Assembly: GCF_029360705.1 (NCBI RefSeq) | Contig: NZ_JARKMX010000002.1 | Location: forward strand, 620,001 to 684,000 | Length of the DNA stretch: 64,000 nucleotides | Direction of reading: 5' to 3' | From: Paraflavitalea pollutisoli | GTDB taxonomy: Bacteria > Bacteroidota > Bacteroidia > Chitinophagales > Chitinophagaceae | Part shown: piece after piece, positions 16,588 to 25,280 of the stretch | Numbering within the stretch: position 1 is the first letter of the stretch | Layout of the letters: each line of letters begins with the position of its first letter | The notes under the pieces: generated by a model | Seen by the model: the letters and a program-made list of their open reading frames with translations, nothing else | Database searches by the model: none | Told to the model about the DNA's origin: nothing | Program-made: the position numbers and the translations under genes

Positions 16588-17199
16588 ATGGAACCTTTAC
16601 AGGATCATGATTTTGCAAAATCCATGTTGCTGCTACGGCGGATGGCTACGGGCGATGAGCCAGCTTTCCGGGAGCTTTACCACATCTATAATAAACGACT
16701 GCATTATTTCGCCCTGGCGATGGTCAAAACGCGGGAGGCGGCGGAGGAAGTTGTCGAGGATGTATTCATCCGTCTTTGGAACCAGCGTGCCACCGCACCC
16801 CAGATCAATAACCTGCGGATCTATCTCTATACGGCTACCAAAAACACGGCGCTGAACTACCTGTCGCGCAAAGCGAAAGAGGCCATCGTGGAGCCTTTTG
16901 ACCATATCGATGTTATGCTGCGTGAAACTGGTGTGTCGCCCGAGCAGATCATGATCACGGGAGAGATCTATCAAAAGATACGGCGGGCGGTGGAGGCATT
17001 GCCGCCGCGCTGCAAAATGATCTTTAAACTTATTCGTGAAGACGGACTCCGGTACAAAGAAGTGGCGGAAATCCTCAATATTTCGGTCAACACCATCGAC
17101 GCCCAAATGGCCATTGCCATTCAACGCATCTCCGACGCCGTACGGAAAGACTTCGACAAACTGCCCCGCTTCAAAACCGGCCCGGCTAAAAAAGACTGA
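16588..17199 (+). CDS. ECF sigma factor of a SusCD locus (FecI-like)
   Basis: Extracytoplasmic-function sigma-70 factor of 203 residues from the ATG at 16588 (a TTG nine bases earlier is possible). Region 2 reads [18 protein letters not shown] ... [12 protein letters not shown], and region 4 reads [16 protein letters not shown] ... [17 protein letters not shown], the helix-turn-helix for -35 recognition. In Bacteroidota such factors are held by a FecR anti-sigma until a SusC transporter with an STN domain reports substrate. The next genes are exactly fecR, susC and susD, so this factor most likely drives that locus. It is divergent from paaA. Confidence 0.93.
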   Translation: MEPLQDHDFAKSMLLLRRMATGDEPAFRELYHIYNKRLHYFALAMVKTREAAEEVVEDVFIRLWNQRATAPQINNLRIYLYTATKNTALNYLSRKAKEAIVEPFDHIDVMLRETGVSPEQIMITGEIYQKIRRAVEALPPRCKMIFKLIREDGLRYKEVAEILNISVNTIDAQMAIAIQRISDAVRKDFDKLPRFKTGPAKKD

Positions 17200-17389
17200 A
17201 GTCTTTCACACATTACCCCCGACATTTCGCTATTCGCTTTGAAAGGAGAGCCTATTACGGGGTTACTGGACGCTCATGTGCCTGTGTACTGGCGAATTAC
17301 CGAGGCTTGTTTCTTTGGCTCCACCCCGTCGACCCGACTTCCACGGCTATCCCGCCTCTCCCAACATTTATTTCAAAAACCTTTAGTAG

Positions 17390-18529
17390 ATGGTGGCAAA
17401 ACCATTGTCTTATGGTAGAAAGCATTGCCAGCTGATACCACAACAGCGTATATATGAATTGATTGCCCGGAAGCTCGCCGGTGAAGCCACCCCTGCCGAA
17501 CTGGAAGAGTTACAAACTTTGATGCAGGGCAATGGGCATGAAGAATACTTGTACGATGTGCTCGACACCTACTGGCATCAGCAACCTGACCCTGATGAAG
17601 GGGAGGGCAAAGAAGAAGAAAGCAGGTTTCAGCGCATTCTGGCAGCCAGCGATGGCCGCACCGCCGCATCAGTTCCTATGCCTGCCCGCCATCGTTGGCG
17701 CCGCTGGGTTCCCTACGCTGCAGCCCTGGTGATCGTAGCTGGTAGTTCGTACGGTCTCTATCGCTATAAAAGGCTTTCTGCTACAGACCCCGGCGACCCA
17801 CTACCTGTGAGCGAAGTAGTCGCCAGCCGCGGGAGCCGCAGCCGCATGCTATTGCCCGATGGCACGCAGGTGTTTCTAAATGCTGGCAGCCGCCTCACCT
17901 ACAACAGCCATTTTAATACTTTGCTACGGGAAGTGAACCTGGAAGGCGAAGCCTTTTTCGAAGTGACGCACGATGCCCAAAGGCCGTTCATCGTTCATAC
18001 TTCTGGCATCGATATCAAAGTGTTGGGTACGGCTTTCAACGTGAAATCCTATGCCGCCGATGCCACCATTGAAACCACGTTACTCCGGGGCTCGATCGAG
18101 GTGGTACGTAAAAATGACCCCACGGCCCCCAAGGTCATTTTGCGCCCCCATGAAAAACTGGTGTTTAATAAGGAAGAACCACCTGAAGTAGTAAGTCCCG
18201 ATGTATACAGCCCCCCCACAACCGACTCGCCCGACAACCAACCCGGTATATCGATCCTGACCCTACCGGCCAACAAACCTGATAGTGTGATCAAAGAAAC
18301 TTCCTGGCTATACAACAAGCTCAACTTCGATGGCGACAGTTTTGAGGAGCTGGCTATCAAGTTGGAACGATGGTATGATGTACATATCACCATCCGGTCG
18401 GAGAAGTTGAAAGACATGCACCTGAAAGGAAGCTTCGGTACCGAAAGCTTGCCCAAGGCGCTGGAGTATTTGCAGCTTATCGTGCCCTTTACTTATAAGA
18501 TGGAAGGAAAAGAAGTGATTATTCAGTAA
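17390..18529 (+). CDS. FecR family anti-sigma factor
   Basis: Inner-membrane regulator of 379 residues. The N-terminal cytoplasmic part (RIYELIARKLAGEATPAELEEL) is the sigma-binding domain, one membrane segment follows at about 105-122 (WVPYAAALVIVAGSSYGLY), and the periplasmic FecR domain contains SRSRMLLPDGTQVFLNAGS and FEVTHDAQRPFIVHT. The C-terminal DUF4974 domain (SFEELAIKLERWYDVHI ... LKGSFGTESLPKALEYL) is the part that meets the STN domain of the transporter. It lies 190 bases below the sigma gene. The first ~18 residues are not conserved-looking, but no better ATG exists. Confidence 0.93.
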   Translation: MVAKPLSYGRKHCQLIPQQRIYELIARKLAGEATPAELEELQTLMQGNGHEEYLYDVLDTYWHQQPDPDEGEGKEEESRFQRILAASDGRTAASVPMPARHRWRRWVPYAAALVIVAGSSYGLYRYKRLSATDPGDPLPVSEVVASRGSRSRMLLPDGTQVFLNAGSRLTYNSHFNTLLREVNLEGEAFFEVTHDAQRPFIVHTSGIDIKVLGTAFNVKSYAADATIETTLLRGSIEVVRKNDPTAPKVILRPHEKLVFNKEEPPEVVSPDVYSPPTTDSPDNQPGISILTLPANKPDSVIKETSWLYNKLNFDGDSFEELAIKLERWYDVHITIRSEKLKDMHLKGSFGTESLPKALEYLQLIVPFTYKMEGKEVIIQ

Positions 18530-18546
18530 GCTTTCAAGCCCGGCCT

Positions 18547-18562
18547 ACCTGTTGGAGCAGGT
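18547..18562 (+). promoter_or_regulatory. Small hairpin with TTGGAG loop, fecR-susC gap
   Basis: ACCTG and CAGGT form a 5-bp stem around TTGGAG. It is the first of two hairpins in this 164-base gap that share the same loop. Alone it is weak; its meaning comes from the second hairpin and from the related one at 40913-40944. Confidence 0.4.
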
Positions 18563-18588
18563 TATCCGGTTCAGGATATCATAAAACA

Positions 18589-18610
18589 GGATCCCGTTGG
18601 AGCGGGATCC
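18589..18610 (+). promoter_or_regulatory. Conserved fecR-susC hairpin, copy 1
   Basis: GGATCCCG (18589-18596) and CGGGATCC (18603-18610) pair perfectly around the loop TTGGAG. No T run follows, so it is not a simple terminator. The same structure with compensating stem changes and loop TTGGCG occurs at 40913-40944 in the fecR-susC gap of the second locus. It lies 83 bases above the susC ATG. Confidence 0.6.
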
Positions 18611-18693
18611 CATCAAGGCAGTAACAGAATCCCGGAATGAGATCTGGTAAATCGGTCCAGGGTTCTGATTTGATCACCTTAAAGCGTAAATAT

Positions 18694-21600
18694 ATGAAAA
18701 AAAGTACGCCTCCCGGGAGGAGGTATGCCCACGCCCCATTGCTCTTTAAACTGTTTGTGATTATGAAGTTGACCCTCTTTTTCATTGTGCTCAGTATGTG
18801 CCAGGTCCACGCGCATGTGTACGGACAGGGCAATATTACGCTCAAACTTCAGCAAACGTCCATCGACCGGGTATTGAACCGGATCGAAAAAGCGGGAGAG
18901 TTCCGGTTCCTATATAATTATGACCTGAAAGACCTCAAGCAGAAAGTGGACCTCGATGTCAAGAATTCGGGCATCCGCGAAACACTGGAAAAAATACTCA
19001 CCGGCACCGACCTCACGTATAAGCTGCTTGATAATAACCTGATCGCGATCATCTCGCGCAACGTCATCAAACAGGATATCCGTATTACCGGTAAGGTGAC
19101 CGGCCCCAATAACGAACCACTCTTCGGCGTGTCGGTACAGGTAAAAGGCACCACGACCGGTACTTCTACCAACAATGCGGGAGAATACAGCATCACGGCA
19201 CCGGAAAATGCGACCCTCAAGTTCTCTTATATTGGTTACCTCGATAAAGAGGTGGCGGTCAGCAACCAGAATGTGCTCAATGTAGAGCTGGCTCCCTCCG
19301 ACCAGCCACTCGACCAGGTCGTGGTGGTGGGTTATGGCAGCCAACGCAAGAAAGATATCACCGGCGCCGTATCGACTGTCAAGGCCAGCGACTTTGAGAA
19401 CAGGCCGATCGTGAGTGCCGCAGCGGCCCTGCAAGGGCAGGCAGCGGGCGTTAACGTCTTCGCTTCTTCCGGCAAGCCCGGCTGGGGGCTGACCGTAAGT
19501 GTGCGCGGTAACACTTCCCTCACGGCTACCAATGATCCTCTGTACGTGGTAGATGGCGTGATCGTCAACTCGATCGACTTCATTAACCCCGCAGATATCG
19601 AAAGTTTCTCCGTGCTGAAAGATGCCTCTTCAGCAGCGATCTATGGGGCCAGCGGCGCCAATGGTGTGGTACTGGTTACTACGAAGAAGGGCGCTACCGG
19701 TAAGCCTAAACTTACGCTGAATGCCTATACAGGCTTCTCCAGCTTTGCCAAAAAGATCGATGTGCTGGACCGTGATCAATACCTCGACCTGATCAAATCG
19801 ATGGGGTATACCGATCCGAACAACAACAATACCGACTGGCAGGATCTTGCTTTCCATACGGGGAAAGAACAAAACATTCAACTGGGCTTTTCCGGTGGCA
19901 GTGCCGGTAACCGGTATTATGTTTCCGGGGGCTACCAGAAGCAACAAGGTGTGGTAGCACCGGCAGACTATGATCGTTATTCGATCCGGGTGAACCTCGA
20001 CAACAAAGTGAAGGACTGGCTGAGCGTGGCTACCAACCTCAGCTTCCTGCGGTCGGAGTTTGTAGACATTACCGATAATGCAGGCGGTGCACGTGGCGGA
20101 ACCATTCTTTCTACGTTGAGCTCACCGCCTACACTGGGTGTGTACAAACCCGATGGCACTTATACCTCCAACGTGAACCAGGGTAGCTGGGAGAACCCCA
20201 TTGCCATGGCTTATGGCGCGGAGCAAAAAAGTATCGAGAACCGGATCATCGGTAATGTGGCTGCTGACATCCGCATCATCAGCGGGCTCAATTTACGCTC
20301 GAACTTCGGCGTCGAATCGCAAAGTTCCCGCTGGGATAAATTCCAGGACCCTTACATGACCGACTATGGCCGCTCTGTAAAAGGCGTAGGCTATAGCTCT
20401 TCCACCCAGCGTTTTGTATGGTTGTGGGAAAATACGCTGAACTATACGAAGACCTTTGGCGACCACATCTTCACAGCCCTGGTGGGGCATACCATGCAGG
20501 AGAGTGATTTCAAATACAGCTATGCAGAAGGAAGGGATTTCCCCAATAATGCAGTAGGCACCCTGAATGCCGCTGCTCAGCGCATCAGCCTGCCCACGAC
20601 AATGAAGCAGTGGAGCAAACGTTCTTACCTGGGCAGGATCAATTACTCTTACAAAGACAAATACCTGCTGACCACCAACCTGCGTTATGACGGGTCCTCC
20701 CGCTTTTCTGAAGACGAACGCTGGGGCCTGTTCCCCTCCGTATCGGTGGCCTGGCGCATCAGCAACGAGGACTTTATGGACAATTCCCACCTGTTCTCGG
20801 ACCTCAAATTGCGGGTAGGCTGGGGCAAAACAGGTAATGATGGCATCGACGAATACGCGCACTATGGTTTGTTTGCCCCCAATGGCGCCGGTGGCTTTAC
20901 CTTCAGCAACCTGCCCAAAGAAGGGCTTACCTGGGAGAAGACCGCCCAAACCAATGTGGGCATCGATGCAAGCTTTCTAAATAACCGACTAAGCGTTACC
21001 ATCGACGGCTACATCAAGAAGACTACCGACCTGTTGGTGGCCGTTGAACCTCCGCCTTCGTCGGGGTATGGTGCGCAGACTTATAATGTAGGGGCCATCG
21101 AGAACAAAGGGCTTGAATTTACCGTCAATGCCATAGCGATCACCAGCAAATCATTTCGCTGGTCCATCAATGGTAATCTATCGTTCAACCGCAATAAGAT
21201 CACCAGCCTCGGCCCCTTCAGCAAAAGCATTCCTTACGGTGGTGTGTATGAAAGAGACAATGCTATCCTGGCGATGCCTGGTAAACCGCTTGGTTCCTTC
21301 TATGGCTACGTGGCAGAAGGGGTAGACCCGTCCACAGGCATGATGAAATATACCGACCTGGACAAGAGCGGCACCTTCAATGATGGCGACCGTACCTTTA
21401 TTGGCTACGCGCAGCCGGATTTCATCTACGGACTTACCAATACCCTCAGCTATGGCGGTTTCGAGCTGAACGTATTCCTGCAGGGCATCCAGGGCAATGA
21501 CATCTTCAATGCTTCGCGTATTGAAACAGAAGGGATGTACGATTCGAAGAACCAAACCACGCGGGTACTGAATCGTTGGAAAACCGTAGGGCAGATTACA

Positions 21601-21939
21601 GATGTTCCCCGAGCTACCGGGGGAACTGCTGGTGCACCCCAGGGCTTCAACAACAATTACAACAGTATCGTTTCGTCACGATTCGTCGAAGACGGTTCCT
21701 ATATGCGGCTCAAGGCGCTTACGCTTAGCTATAAGTTTGGCAACGACCTGTTACAAAAAGCGGGCATCGGTCGGCTGAGTGTGTATGTAACCGCCCAGAA
21801 CCTGTTTACGATCACCAATTACAAGGGATTTGATCCGGAGGTGAGCCAAAATAGTCCCAATGGCCCGGCCATGGGCATTGACTACGGTACGTATCCACAA
21901 TCGCGTTCATTCATTTTTGGCATCAGTGCCGATTTCTAA
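18694..21939 (+). CDS. SusC/RagA-type TonB-dependent transporter with STN domain
   Basis: Outer-membrane glycan importer of 1081 residues, energised by TonB. After a signal sequence (MKLTLFFIVLSMCQVHAHVYG core) comes the STN domain (about 55-130, ITLKLQQTSIDRVLNRIEKA), which signals to FecR. A carboxypeptidase-D-like plug-associated domain follows (VTGPNNEPLFGVSVQVKGTT), then the plug with GYGSQRKKDITGAVS and the SusC motif VVDGVIVN, and the 22-strand barrel ending in an aromatic-terminated strand (FGISADF). I start at the ATG at 18694, since the upstream ATG at 18637 adds an unlikely leader. SusD begins 23 bases beyond. The GH30 two genes on suggests an oligosaccharide of a beta-glucan as substrate. 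Confidence 0.96.
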   Translation: MKKSTPPGRRYAHAPLLFKLFVIMKLTLFFIVLSMCQVHAHVYGQGNITLKLQQTSIDRVLNRIEKAGEFRFLYNYDLKDLKQKVDLDVKNSGIRETLEKILTGTDLTYKLLDNNLIAIISRNVIKQDIRITGKVTGPNNEPLFGVSVQVKGTTTGTSTNNAGEYSITAPENATLKFSYIGYLDKEVAVSNQNVLNVELAPSDQPLDQVVVVGYGSQRKKDITGAVSTVKASDFENRPIVSAAAALQGQAAGVNVFASSGKPGWGLTVSVRGNTSLTATNDPLYVVDGVIVNSIDFINPADIESFSVLKDASSAAIYGASGANGVVLVTTKKGATGKPKLTLNAYTGFSSFAKKIDVLDRDQYLDLIKSMGYTDPNNNNTDWQDLAFHTGKEQNIQLGFSGGSAGNRYYVSGGYQKQQGVVAPADYDRYSIRVNLDNKVKDWLSVATNLSFLRSEFVDITDNAGGARGGTILSTLSSPPTLGVYKPDGTYTSNVNQGSWENPIAMAYGAEQKSIENRIIGNVAADIRIISGLNLRSNFGVESQSSRWDKFQDPYMTDYGRSVKGVGYSSSTQRFVWLWENTLNYTKTFGDHIFTALVGHTMQESDFKYSYAEGRDFPNNAVGTLNAAAQRISLPTTMKQWSKRSYLGRINYSYKDKYLLTTNLRYDGSSRFSEDERWGLFPSVSVAWRISNEDFMDNSHLFSDLKLRVGWGKTGNDGIDEYAHYGLFAPNGAGGFTFSNLPKEGLTWEKTAQTNVGIDASFLNNRLSVTIDGYIKKTTDLLVAVEPPPSSGYGAQTYNVGAIENKGLEFTVNAIAITSKSFRWSINGNLSFNRNKITSLGPFSKSIPYGGVYERDNAILAMPGKPLGSFYGYVAEGVDPSTGMMKYTDLDKSGTFNDGDRTFIGYAQPDFIYGLTNTLSYGGFELNVFLQGIQGNDIFNASRIETEGMYDSKNQTTRVLNRWKTVGQITDVPRATGGTAGAPQGFNNNYNSIVSSRFVEDGSYMRLKALTLSYKFGNDLLQKAGIGRLSVYVTAQNLFTITNYKGFDPEVSQNSPNGPAMGIDYGTYPQSRSFIFGISADF

Positions 21940-21962
21940 TTCAACCACTTAATGTAAAAGCT

Positions 21963-23360
21963 ATGAAACGCTTATCATTATATGTTGCAGCCGGGTTACT
22001 GGGCATGGCCTGTTTAACCTCCTGCACGAAAGACTTTCTCGATAAAGAACCTATTTCCGATGCCCTGCCCGACCAGGTAACGGCCGAAGCCCTTCTGAGC
22101 GGTGCCTATGGCGACATGTACGATGAATACTACACGCTCGACTTTCTCGTCAACGGGGATGTGATGGCCGACAATGCCTACGCGGGTGGTGATAATGCCG
22201 CTAATTTCAGTATCGACAAGTATACCGTTGATGCCAGCAACAACAACCTGAAACGAGATTGGCGTTACCTGTTTACCGATATCAAGAACAGCAATATCGT
22301 ATTAAGCTTTGTGCCTACGATCGAAGACCGGACAATCACCGAAGAACGGCGCCAGCAGATACTGGGTGAAGCCTCCTTTCTGCGGGCCTGGCATTACTTC
22401 AATGCCATCAGAAGTTGGAAGGAATTGCCGATCATTCTCGGAGTACCTGGCTCTGTGAGCGACATGTTTCCTACTAAAAAGCCCGCCGACTCTATCTATG
22501 CGCTGATCATCAAGGACCTTGAATTTGCGCTGCCCAAGGTGCGGGAAAAGATCAATGACAAATCGCTGGTGAGCCGCGGAGCAGTGAACGCCCTACTGGC
22601 GAAGGTATACGCACAAAAGCCCAATCCGGACTGGAATAAGGTGGTGCAATATTGCGATGCCGTAACGGCACTGGGCTTTGACCTGCTACCCAGCTATGGC
22701 GATCTCTTCCTGACGGCCACGATCAACAGCATCGAATCGATCTGGGAAACGCAGTTTGACGGCACGGTGCGTCAAAACTGGGTGACCGGTATGAATACTC
22801 CGTTCATGTGGGGCGACTGGAAGAAATTCAACATACCCACGCACACGATCGTGAAGGCCTGGGATGCCGAAGGCGATGCCGTACGCAAGAATGCCAGCAT
22901 CACCTATGTAACACCCAACTGGACGGATGACTACTGGCCCAAGCCTACGCCTGTTATTTACAAGTACCGCGATCCGGATGCCAAGAGCCATACCTTCCGC
23001 CTGCGGTATGCGGATATCCTGTTGCTGAAAGCGGAAGCGCTGACCGAGCTGAATCAGCTTGACAATGCTACCGGTGCTCAATTCTATATCAACAAGGTGC
23101 GTAAACGTGTAGGTCTGGGCAATACGCCTGCCACCACACAGGCAGCGTTGCGGCTGGCGGTTGAGAAAGAACGTCAATTGGAACTGGCCTTTGAAGGGCA
23201 CCGTATGTTTGACCTCATCCGTACCAACCGCGCTATAGCTGTGATGAATGCCCAGGTGGATGGCAATGGCAACCCATTGAACTATAATGTCACGGAAAAC
23301 AAGTTGTATTTTCCGATCTCGCAGGATGAGGTTGACCGGAATCCAAACATCAATAAATAA
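21963..23360 (+). CDS. SusD/RagB-type glycan-binding lipoprotein
   Basis: Surface lipoprotein that caps the SusC channel and captures the glycan. The 465-residue protein has the lipobox LTSC (Cys at about 21) followed by the usual start CTKDFLDKEPISD. The N-terminal SusD-like helices contain LLSGAYGDMYD and the TPR-like region LGEASFLRAWHYFNAIR, and the C-terminal RagB part contains RYADILLLKAEALTEL and LELAFEGHRMFDLIRT. Both are standard for the family. Co-transcribed with the preceding susC. Confidence 0.95.
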   Translation: MKRLSLYVAAGLLGMACLTSCTKDFLDKEPISDALPDQVTAEALLSGAYGDMYDEYYTLDFLVNGDVMADNAYAGGDNAANFSIDKYTVDASNNNLKRDWRYLFTDIKNSNIVLSFVPTIEDRTITEERRQQILGEASFLRAWHYFNAIRSWKELPIILGVPGSVSDMFPTKKPADSIYALIIKDLEFALPKVREKINDKSLVSRGAVNALLAKVYAQKPNPDWNKVVQYCDAVTALGFDLLPSYGDLFLTATINSIESIWETQFDGTVRQNWVTGMNTPFMWGDWKKFNIPTHTIVKAWDAEGDAVRKNASITYVTPNWTDDYWPKPTPVIYKYRDPDAKSHTFRLRYADILLLKAEALTELNQLDNATGAQFYINKVRKRVGLGNTPATTQAALRLAVEKERQLELAFEGHRMFDLIRTNRAIAVMNAQVDGNGNPLNYNVTENKLYFPISQDEVDRNPNINK

Positions 23361-23437
23361 ACAGCTGGCCGGTCCGGCTATCGCAATAGGCGGGTTGAAT
23401 ACACCCGCCTATTCTTTACACTTTAATCTAAGAGCCC

Positions 23438-24877
23438 ATGCGACAACGCCTTCTTTTGATCCTGCTGGTTACCTGCCTTACGAATTGCCGTTGCGGCAGT
23501 AACAAAGGGGATGATGGTGGCGGTACACCACCGCCCAATCCACCAGCTGGCAATGCCGAAGTGGCAGCCTGGATCACCACCGGTGATCAGCAATCGTTGC
23601 TACAAAAGCAAACGGCCGTGCTTTCCTTTGGCACGTTGGCCAATGCCTTTGTGAACATCGATGTGGACAGCAGCCAGCAATACCAAACGATCGACGGATT
23701 TGGCTTTACCCTGACAGGCGGCAGCGCGTATGTGATCAACCGCATGGGTGCCCCTGAAAAGAATGCCCTGCTCCGCGAATTATTTGGCAACGAAGAAAAC
23801 TCGATCGGCATCAGCTACCTACGCCTGAGCATCGGGGCCTCGGACCTCAGTCCCTCGGTGTTTAGCTACAATGACCTGCCTGCGGGCCAAACCGATCCGA
23901 ACCTCGACCAATTTAACCTGGGGCCTGACAAGACAGATGTTATTCCATTGCTCAAAGCGATCCTGGCGATCAACCCTGCCATTAAATTCCTGGGCAGTCC
24001 GTGGAGTCCGCCGGTATGGATGAAAGACAAGAACAGCACGATCGGCGGTAATCTGAAACCGGAGTACTACGCTGTGTATGCGCAGTACCTTGTCAAGTAT
24101 ATTCAAGCCATGAAAGCAGAAGGAATTACCATCGATGCCATCACACCGCAAAACGAACCGTTGCACGACGGCAACAATCCCAGTTTGCACATGACGGCCG
24201 AACAGCAGGCAACTTTCATCAAGAGCCATCTCGGCCCGGCGTTTAAAGCGGCGAATATCAATACCAAAATCATTGTGTATGATCACAATTGCGACCGGCC
24301 AGATTATCCTTTGGCCATATTGAACGATGCGGCGGCCAAGGCCTTTGTGGATGGCAGCGCCTTTCACCTTTATGCCGGGGATATTGTTGCCCTGGGGCAG
24401 GTCCATAATGCGCACCCGGACAAGAACGTGTACTTCACCGAACAATACACCGCCTCCAACGGCAGCTTCGACGGCGATCTGAAATGGCATATGAAGAACG
24501 TGATCATCGGCGCCACCCGTAACTGGAGCCGGATTGCCCTGGAGTGGAACCTGGCCAACGACGCCAGCTTCGGTCCGCACACGCCCGGCGGTTGTACCAC
24601 CTGCAAAGGCGCGCTGACCATTGGCGCTGCTGCTACCCGGAATGTAGCTTACTATATCATCGGCCATGCCTCGAAGTTTGTACCCGCAGGTTCCGTACGC
24701 ATCAGCAGCAACCCAGCCGGCAATTTGCTCAATGTGGCTTTTGTAACGCCCGCCGGCAAAAAGGTATTGATCATTTCCAACGACGGTAATGCACCGGAGA
24801 CGTTTAATATCCGCTATAAGGGTAAGTGGGCCACTCATTCGCTGGGGGCCGGGTCGGCTGGCACATACGTGTGGTAG
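23438..24877 (+). CDS. GH30 family glycoside hydrolase lipoprotein (endo-beta-1,6-glucanase / glucosylceramidase type)
   Basis: Retaining beta-glycosidase of 479 residues at the end of the first Sus locus. A lipobox-like LTNC at residues 14-17 and a Gly/Pro linker precede the catalytic barrel. The acid/base Glu is in TPQNEP (E240) and the nucleophile Glu in VYFTEQYT (E335); the segment PWSPPVWMK is typical of GH30. The C-terminal beta-domain is present (VAFVTPAGKKVLIISNDG). The overall pattern resembles subfamily 3 enzymes, which cut beta-1,6-glucan, but I cannot fix the subfamily from inspection. It begins 77 bases below susD and is followed by a hairpin terminator. Confidence 0.9.
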   Translation: MRQRLLLILLVTCLTNCRCGSNKGDDGGGTPPPNPPAGNAEVAAWITTGDQQSLLQKQTAVLSFGTLANAFVNIDVDSSQQYQTIDGFGFTLTGGSAYVINRMGAPEKNALLRELFGNEENSIGISYLRLSIGASDLSPSVFSYNDLPAGQTDPNLDQFNLGPDKTDVIPLLKAILAINPAIKFLGSPWSPPVWMKDKNSTIGGNLKPEYYAVYAQYLVKYIQAMKAEGITIDAITPQNEPLHDGNNPSLHMTAEQQATFIKSHLGPAFKAANINTKIIVYDHNCDRPDYPLAILNDAAAKAFVDGSAFHLYAGDIVALGQVHNAHPDKNVYFTEQYTASNGSFDGDLKWHMKNVIIGATRNWSRIALEWNLANDASFGPHTPGGCTTCKGALTIGAAATRNVAYYIIGHASKFVPAGSVRISSNPAGNLLNVAFVTPAGKKVLIISNDGNAPETFNIRYKGKWATHSLGAGSAGTYVW

Positions 24878-24891
24878 TGAGCTCTACTGAT

Positions 24892-24941
24892 CATGGCCTG
24901 TAATCAGCGGGGCAATACCGTTCATGCAGGCCATGTTTCTG
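24892..24941 (+). terminator. Terminator of the GH30 Sus locus
   Basis: CATGGCCTG (24892-24900) and CAGGCCATG (24927-24935) form a 9-bp stem with a 26-base loop, followed by TTTCTGTT. It starts 15 bases after the GH30 stop. Confidence 0.6.
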
Positions 24942-24989
24942 TTGACACGGCCGCGTCCCGGTTATTGGTGACAGGATGGAATTGACCAA

Positions 24990-25205
24990 TCAACTGCCCT
25001 TTCTGGACAACATCACGGCACCCGCGATAATGGCTACCACGCCGGCTCCCATCATGATATAACCCGAGGTGGTTTTGCTCTCATCTTTAGCGGTAATTTC
25101 CAGATCGCCAATCTTCACGCCGGCTTTGTTATCATCAAATTTCTGGTACCCAAAGTATCCCAACAGGATACCACCGATCAGCAGGAGGACGCCTAATATG
25201 CGCAT
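24990..25205 (-). CDS. Small two-TM membrane protein (DUF3185-like)
   Basis: A 71-residue protein with two hydrophobic segments, MRILGVLLLIGGILLGYFGY at the N-terminus and GYIMMGAGVVAIIAGAVML near the C-terminus, joined by a charged loop (FDDNKAGVKIGDLEITAKDE). This layout, including the internal direct similarity of Gly-rich helices, matches DUF3185-type proteins, whose function is unknown. It lies 75 bases beyond the sulfatase stop on the same strand, so it may be the last gene of that unit. Confidence 0.65.
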   Translation of the reverse strand: MRILGVLLLIGGILLGYFGYQKFDDNKAGVKIGDLEITAKDESKTTSGYIMMGAGVVAIIAGAVMLSRKGS

Positions 25206-25280
25206 ATGCTTTTTTGGCAGACCTCTGCAAAACCTATACCGCGGCAGCTGGTTGTACGCCCAGACGGATTAGCCTGCCCC

